Virus record (IMG/VR): IMGVR_UViG_3300037963_001117
Span: 1 to 23,520 of that record
Origin: a virus
Direction: 5' to 3' (one strand)
Length of the DNA: 23,520 nucleotides
Below the pieces are notes generated by a model. It was not told where the DNA came from. It did no database searches and saw only the letters and a list, made by a program, of their open reading frames with translations. Positions 21,690 through 23,520 of this stretch are shown here, piece after piece. How positions within the stretch are numbered: the first letter of the stretch is position 1; each line of letters starts with the position of its first letter. The position numbers and the translations under genes are program-made.

Positions 21690-22657
21690 TGTCAAATTAT
21701 TTTTCTTACATACCAGACGTATTCGTCAGGACAAAGAGTTATCGCACAGGAGTTAACGACCCCTATGTTTTGGCGAAGAATATCTTTCGTCGTATTAAGA
21801 TCAGAGATGATCTGAGTGATGTTATTCTTGGATTTGAGAAGTATACTATCCAAAATAATGAAAGACCTGATCAGGTTGCTGAAAAGGTCTACGGTAATGT
21901 TAACTATGACTGGGTGCTCTTACTGGTCAACAATATCATCAATGTCTATGATGAATGGCCAATGACCGAGCAAGAGCTCTACAATTATATGGTGCGTAAG
22001 TATGGGAAGGATGAAGTAGAGAGCATCCATCACTGGGAAACTCAGGAAATTAGAAGTACTAGGGGTGATATTCAACTAAGAGCAGGTTTTGAAGTCACAG
22101 AAGATTTTCAATATATGAGACCTGACGGCACAATGGTCCCTAAAGCAGAATTGATTAGACCTTTATCTAACTATGACTATGAATCTGGTCTAAATGACTA
22201 TAAGAGAGGTATTCACGTCTTGAAACCTCAATTCTTGAATGCATTCGTTGAAGAGTTTGAAGAGTTGGTTGACTATCTGCCTTCTAATGAAGTTGATCCT
22301 CTGACGGGCATCAAGAGAAGTGTTGCCACAGTTGCAGAAGCATTTACTAGCGTCAAACCCACATATGAGACTCTGGTGGGTCAAACACCTTCTATCCAAT
22401 TCGCTGCTACAGCAGAATACACCTCAAGAAACTTTGGATCTTCCGATCCTACCATTTCTCAAGGTGATGTGCTTGCTGACGGTAGCACTGTTGCAGTTAC
22501 AGTTACAACAGGTAGCACTACCGCTACTACTGAAACCGCTGGCGAGATGACCGAAACAGAGGTTAACCAATATGGATCCGCTGGATCTTCTAGTGGTCAG
22601 ACCTCTGGCGGTGGCACGTCCAGCGGAGGGTCTTATAGTGGTGGTGGAGGATATTAA
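21689..22657 (+). CDS. gp53: Baseplate wedge subunit gp53 with long Gly/Ser/Thr tail (322 aa)
   Basis: Residues about 40-115 match the gp53 family: NNERPDQVAEKVYGNVNYDW followed by VLLLVNNIINVYDEWPMTEQ, as in T4 'RPEELAYAIYGNPQLYWVLL'. The following segment (about 150-220) also has the wedge-like layout. T4 gp53 is 196 residues; this one adds a C-terminal tail from about 240 that is almost entirely Gly, Ser, Thr, Ala and Val (for example GSTTATTETAGEMTETEV and a Gly/Ser run before the final Tyr). The tail may be a flexible linker or a display element. The gene starts within the gp48 stop and ends with a stop overlapping that of the opposing glutaredoxin-like gene. Confidence 0.85.
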   Translation: MSNYFSYIPDVFVRTKSYRTGVNDPYVLAKNIFRRIKIRDDLSDVILGFEKYTIQNNERPDQVAEKVYGNVNYDWVLLLVNNIINVYDEWPMTEQELYNYMVRKYGKDEVESIHHWETQEIRSTRGDIQLRAGFEVTEDFQYMRPDGTMVPKAELIRPLSNYDYESGLNDYKRGIHVLKPQFLNAFVEEFEELVDYLPSNEVDPLTGIKRSVATVAEAFTSVKPTYETLVGQTPSIQFAATAEYTSRNFGSSDPTISQGDVLADGSTVAVTVTTGSTTATTETAGEMTETEVNQYGSAGSSSGQTSGGGTSSGGSYSGGGGY

Positions 22658-22896
22658 ATAAATCCCCTCTCTTTTGCTAGATGTAGCAATTCTTTCAAAT
22701 TACCCACATGTTGCGCTCCTAGCGCGATTTGTGGGTATTCTGCTTCTGGTCCGAATTCGTTTTCAAACGCTCTTTGGTCAAAATGCTGATTTAGGCGATA
22801 TTCGAGAAATTCGCCTTCTAGTGATTTTAAGAGTTGTGCTGCTCTTTCACATTCTTGTGATCCATTGCTATAAATTACTGCTGTCTGTGGAATCAT
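22654..22896 (-). CDS. Glutaredoxin-like protein with degenerate active site (80 aa)
   Basis: A glutaredoxin/NrdC-type thioredoxin fold: first strand TAVIYSN, helix ERAAQLLKSL, second strand EYRLN, the conserved cis-Pro turn YPQIAL (P55) and the C-terminal helix GNLKELLHLAKERG. The active site that is normally C-x-x-C reads SQEC (S13, C16), so the nucleophilic first Cys is replaced by Ser. Length fits phage glutaredoxins (about 80). With one Cys it could not act as a normal dithiol reductant. The gene starts in ATGA overlap with the small gene upstream and ends over the gp53 stop. Confidence 0.75.
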   Translation of the reverse strand: MIPQTAVIYSNGSQECERAAQLLKSLEGEFLEYRLNQHFDQRAFENEFGPEAEYPQIALGAQHVGNLKELLHLAKERGFI

Positions 22897-23027
22897 TTCT
22901 TCTCTGAATGATTGTACTCGATAACAAACTTTTCATGCTCTGTGGTCCTATCGACCACAGTATAATGTCTTACTTCACTGCCAAGCAATTCTGCTGCCTT
23001 CTCTAGAAGGTTTTTGGCGATATTCAT
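22893..23027 (-). CDS. Small hypothetical protein (44 aa)
   Basis: The product is MNIAKNLLEKAAELLGSEVR followed by a beta-like stretch ending in EYNHSEKK. The frame is open upstream to 23093, but ATG 23027 follows the previous stop by 1 nt and avoids a long overlap, so I chose it. It overlaps the glutaredoxin-like gene by 4 bp (ATGA). The family is not recognised. Confidence 0.5.
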   Translation of the reverse strand: MNIAKNLLEKAAELLGSEVRHYTVVDRTTEHEKFVIEYNHSEKK

Positions 23028-23028
23028 A

Positions 23029-23343
23029 TTAGTCACGCTGACGCCAGTCATCTGGTTTGTCCCTCCTAAACCAATCATTGATATCATCTGCACCGTCGAA
23101 TGTAGTCCTATGATTGGATGGATCAGGGTCTCCGAGACCCATCCTATTCATAAAATCATCTAGACTGCCCTCCTCAATGTCTTGAGACGCTTGCCGACGT
23201 GCCTTTTGTAACCAATCTCGGGCGAGTGTGTGCCTTTTGGCAAGTTTCTCTGCCCAGATCATGTCCTCAATAGGGACAGTTTCTTTATTTGCAATACATC
23301 TGCAAATAGACTCCAAACGGAGTCGATAAGCGGTTGAGAGCAT
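23029..23343 (-). CDS. Conserved hypothetical protein (104 aa)
   Basis: A basic, helical N-terminal half (LSTAYRLRLESICRCIA, MIWAEKLAKRHTLARDWLQK) is followed by an acidic, disordered-looking C-terminal half (SLDDFMNRMGLGDPDPSN, ending DKPDDWRQRD). Similar proteins occur, from memory, in cyanomyoviruses as conserved hypotheticals. The size and charge split are reminiscent of small transcription co-activators such as gp33, but I see no motif that supports this. The gene is the third of a tight leftward series. Confidence 0.6.
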   Translation of the reverse strand: MLSTAYRLRLESICRCIANKETVPIEDMIWAEKLAKRHTLARDWLQKARRQASQDIEEGSLDDFMNRMGLGDPDPSNHRTTFDGADDINDWFRRDKPDDWRQRD

Positions 23344-23346
23344 AAA

Positions 23347-23520
23347 TCATTTACGCAGTTTGGACTCTAATTCAGAGACTTTGTTGAAATCGGCATAAGA
23401 TGCCTCAGATCGCTCATTGAGGATACTTTGGATATCTTCAACGATTACGTCATTTTCAACATAGTCGTCCAGATACTGATTTAACGCTTCCGCCAAATAA
23501 CGGTATCTGTGCCATTCAGG
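23347..23520 (-). CDS. C-terminal end of a hypothetical protein (57 residues visible)
   Basis: The frame is open to the right window edge and ends with TGA at 23347-23349. The visible part contains PEWHRYRYLAEALNQYLDDY and a helical, acidic tail ending in FNKVSELESKLRK. The start lies outside the window. It lies directly upstream of the 104-aa gene, separated by only a few bases. The family is not recognised. Confidence 0.6.
   Translation of the reverse strand, partial: PEWHRYRYLAEALNQYLDDYVENDVIVEDIQSILNERSEASYADFNKVSELESKLRK

Overview
The window is part of a T4-like cyanophage genome (marine cyanomyovirus). Two lines of evidence support this. First, it carries recognisable T4-type virion genes: gp5, gp26, gp4, gp48 and gp53, a gp27-like hub protein and a gp54/gp19-like tube protein. 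Second, it carries cyanobacterial metabolism genes, a CP12 and a CpeT-type phycobiliprotein lyase, inserted among the baseplate-hub genes. T4-style late promoters (NATAAATA) and two near-consensus or consensus sigma70 promoters are also visible. The moderate GC and the CpeT gene suggest a host with phycoerythrin (Synechococcus or Prochlorococcus), but the sequence alone does not settle this.

Layout from left to right; nearly everything is on the minus strand. Positions 1-3811 hold three fibre-like virion structural proteins, the first cut by the window edge. Positions 3839-5442 hold an accessory cluster: a secreted HExxH metallopeptidase-like protein, an unknown protein, a cupin/JmjC-like protein and a 40-residue protein. 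tRNA-Thr(UGU) and tRNA-Asn(GUU) lie at 5459-5730 with a structured spacer between them. Positions 5721-6618 hold four small genes, one resembling a Phd/YefM antitoxin, downstream of a host-type promoter. Positions 6650-11537 hold the baseplate hub: gp5, then cpeT and CP12, then a gp27-like protein. Positions 11537-18211 hold two large, mutually paralogous tape-measure-like proteins. The second carries a GH24 lysozyme domain and a C39-type cysteine peptidase domain. gp26 follows at 18402-19106, with a -1 frameshift extension at 18211-18408. Then come a tail-tube-family protein, an unknown protein and gp4.

Positions 20778-22657 form the only plus-strand block, gp48-gp53. Its start codon overlaps that of gp4 in CATG, and its stop overlaps that of the glutaredoxin-like gene in TTAA. 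The right end (22654-23520) has a glutaredoxin-like gene, two unknown small genes and the end of a fourth gene, all on the minus strand.

Most genes are packed with ATGA or TAATG overlaps and would be expressed late, to build the tail hub, tube and baseplate. The two sigma70-like promoters would let the small-gene cluster and cpeT be expressed early, independently of late transcription. The most notable observation is a slippery heptamer, T TTT TTC, two codons before the gp26 stop. It opens a start-poor -1 frame directly in front of the tape-measure-like gene, which is the G/GT tail-chaperone arrangement of other tailed phages. I know of no established description of it for gp26 of T4-like phages.
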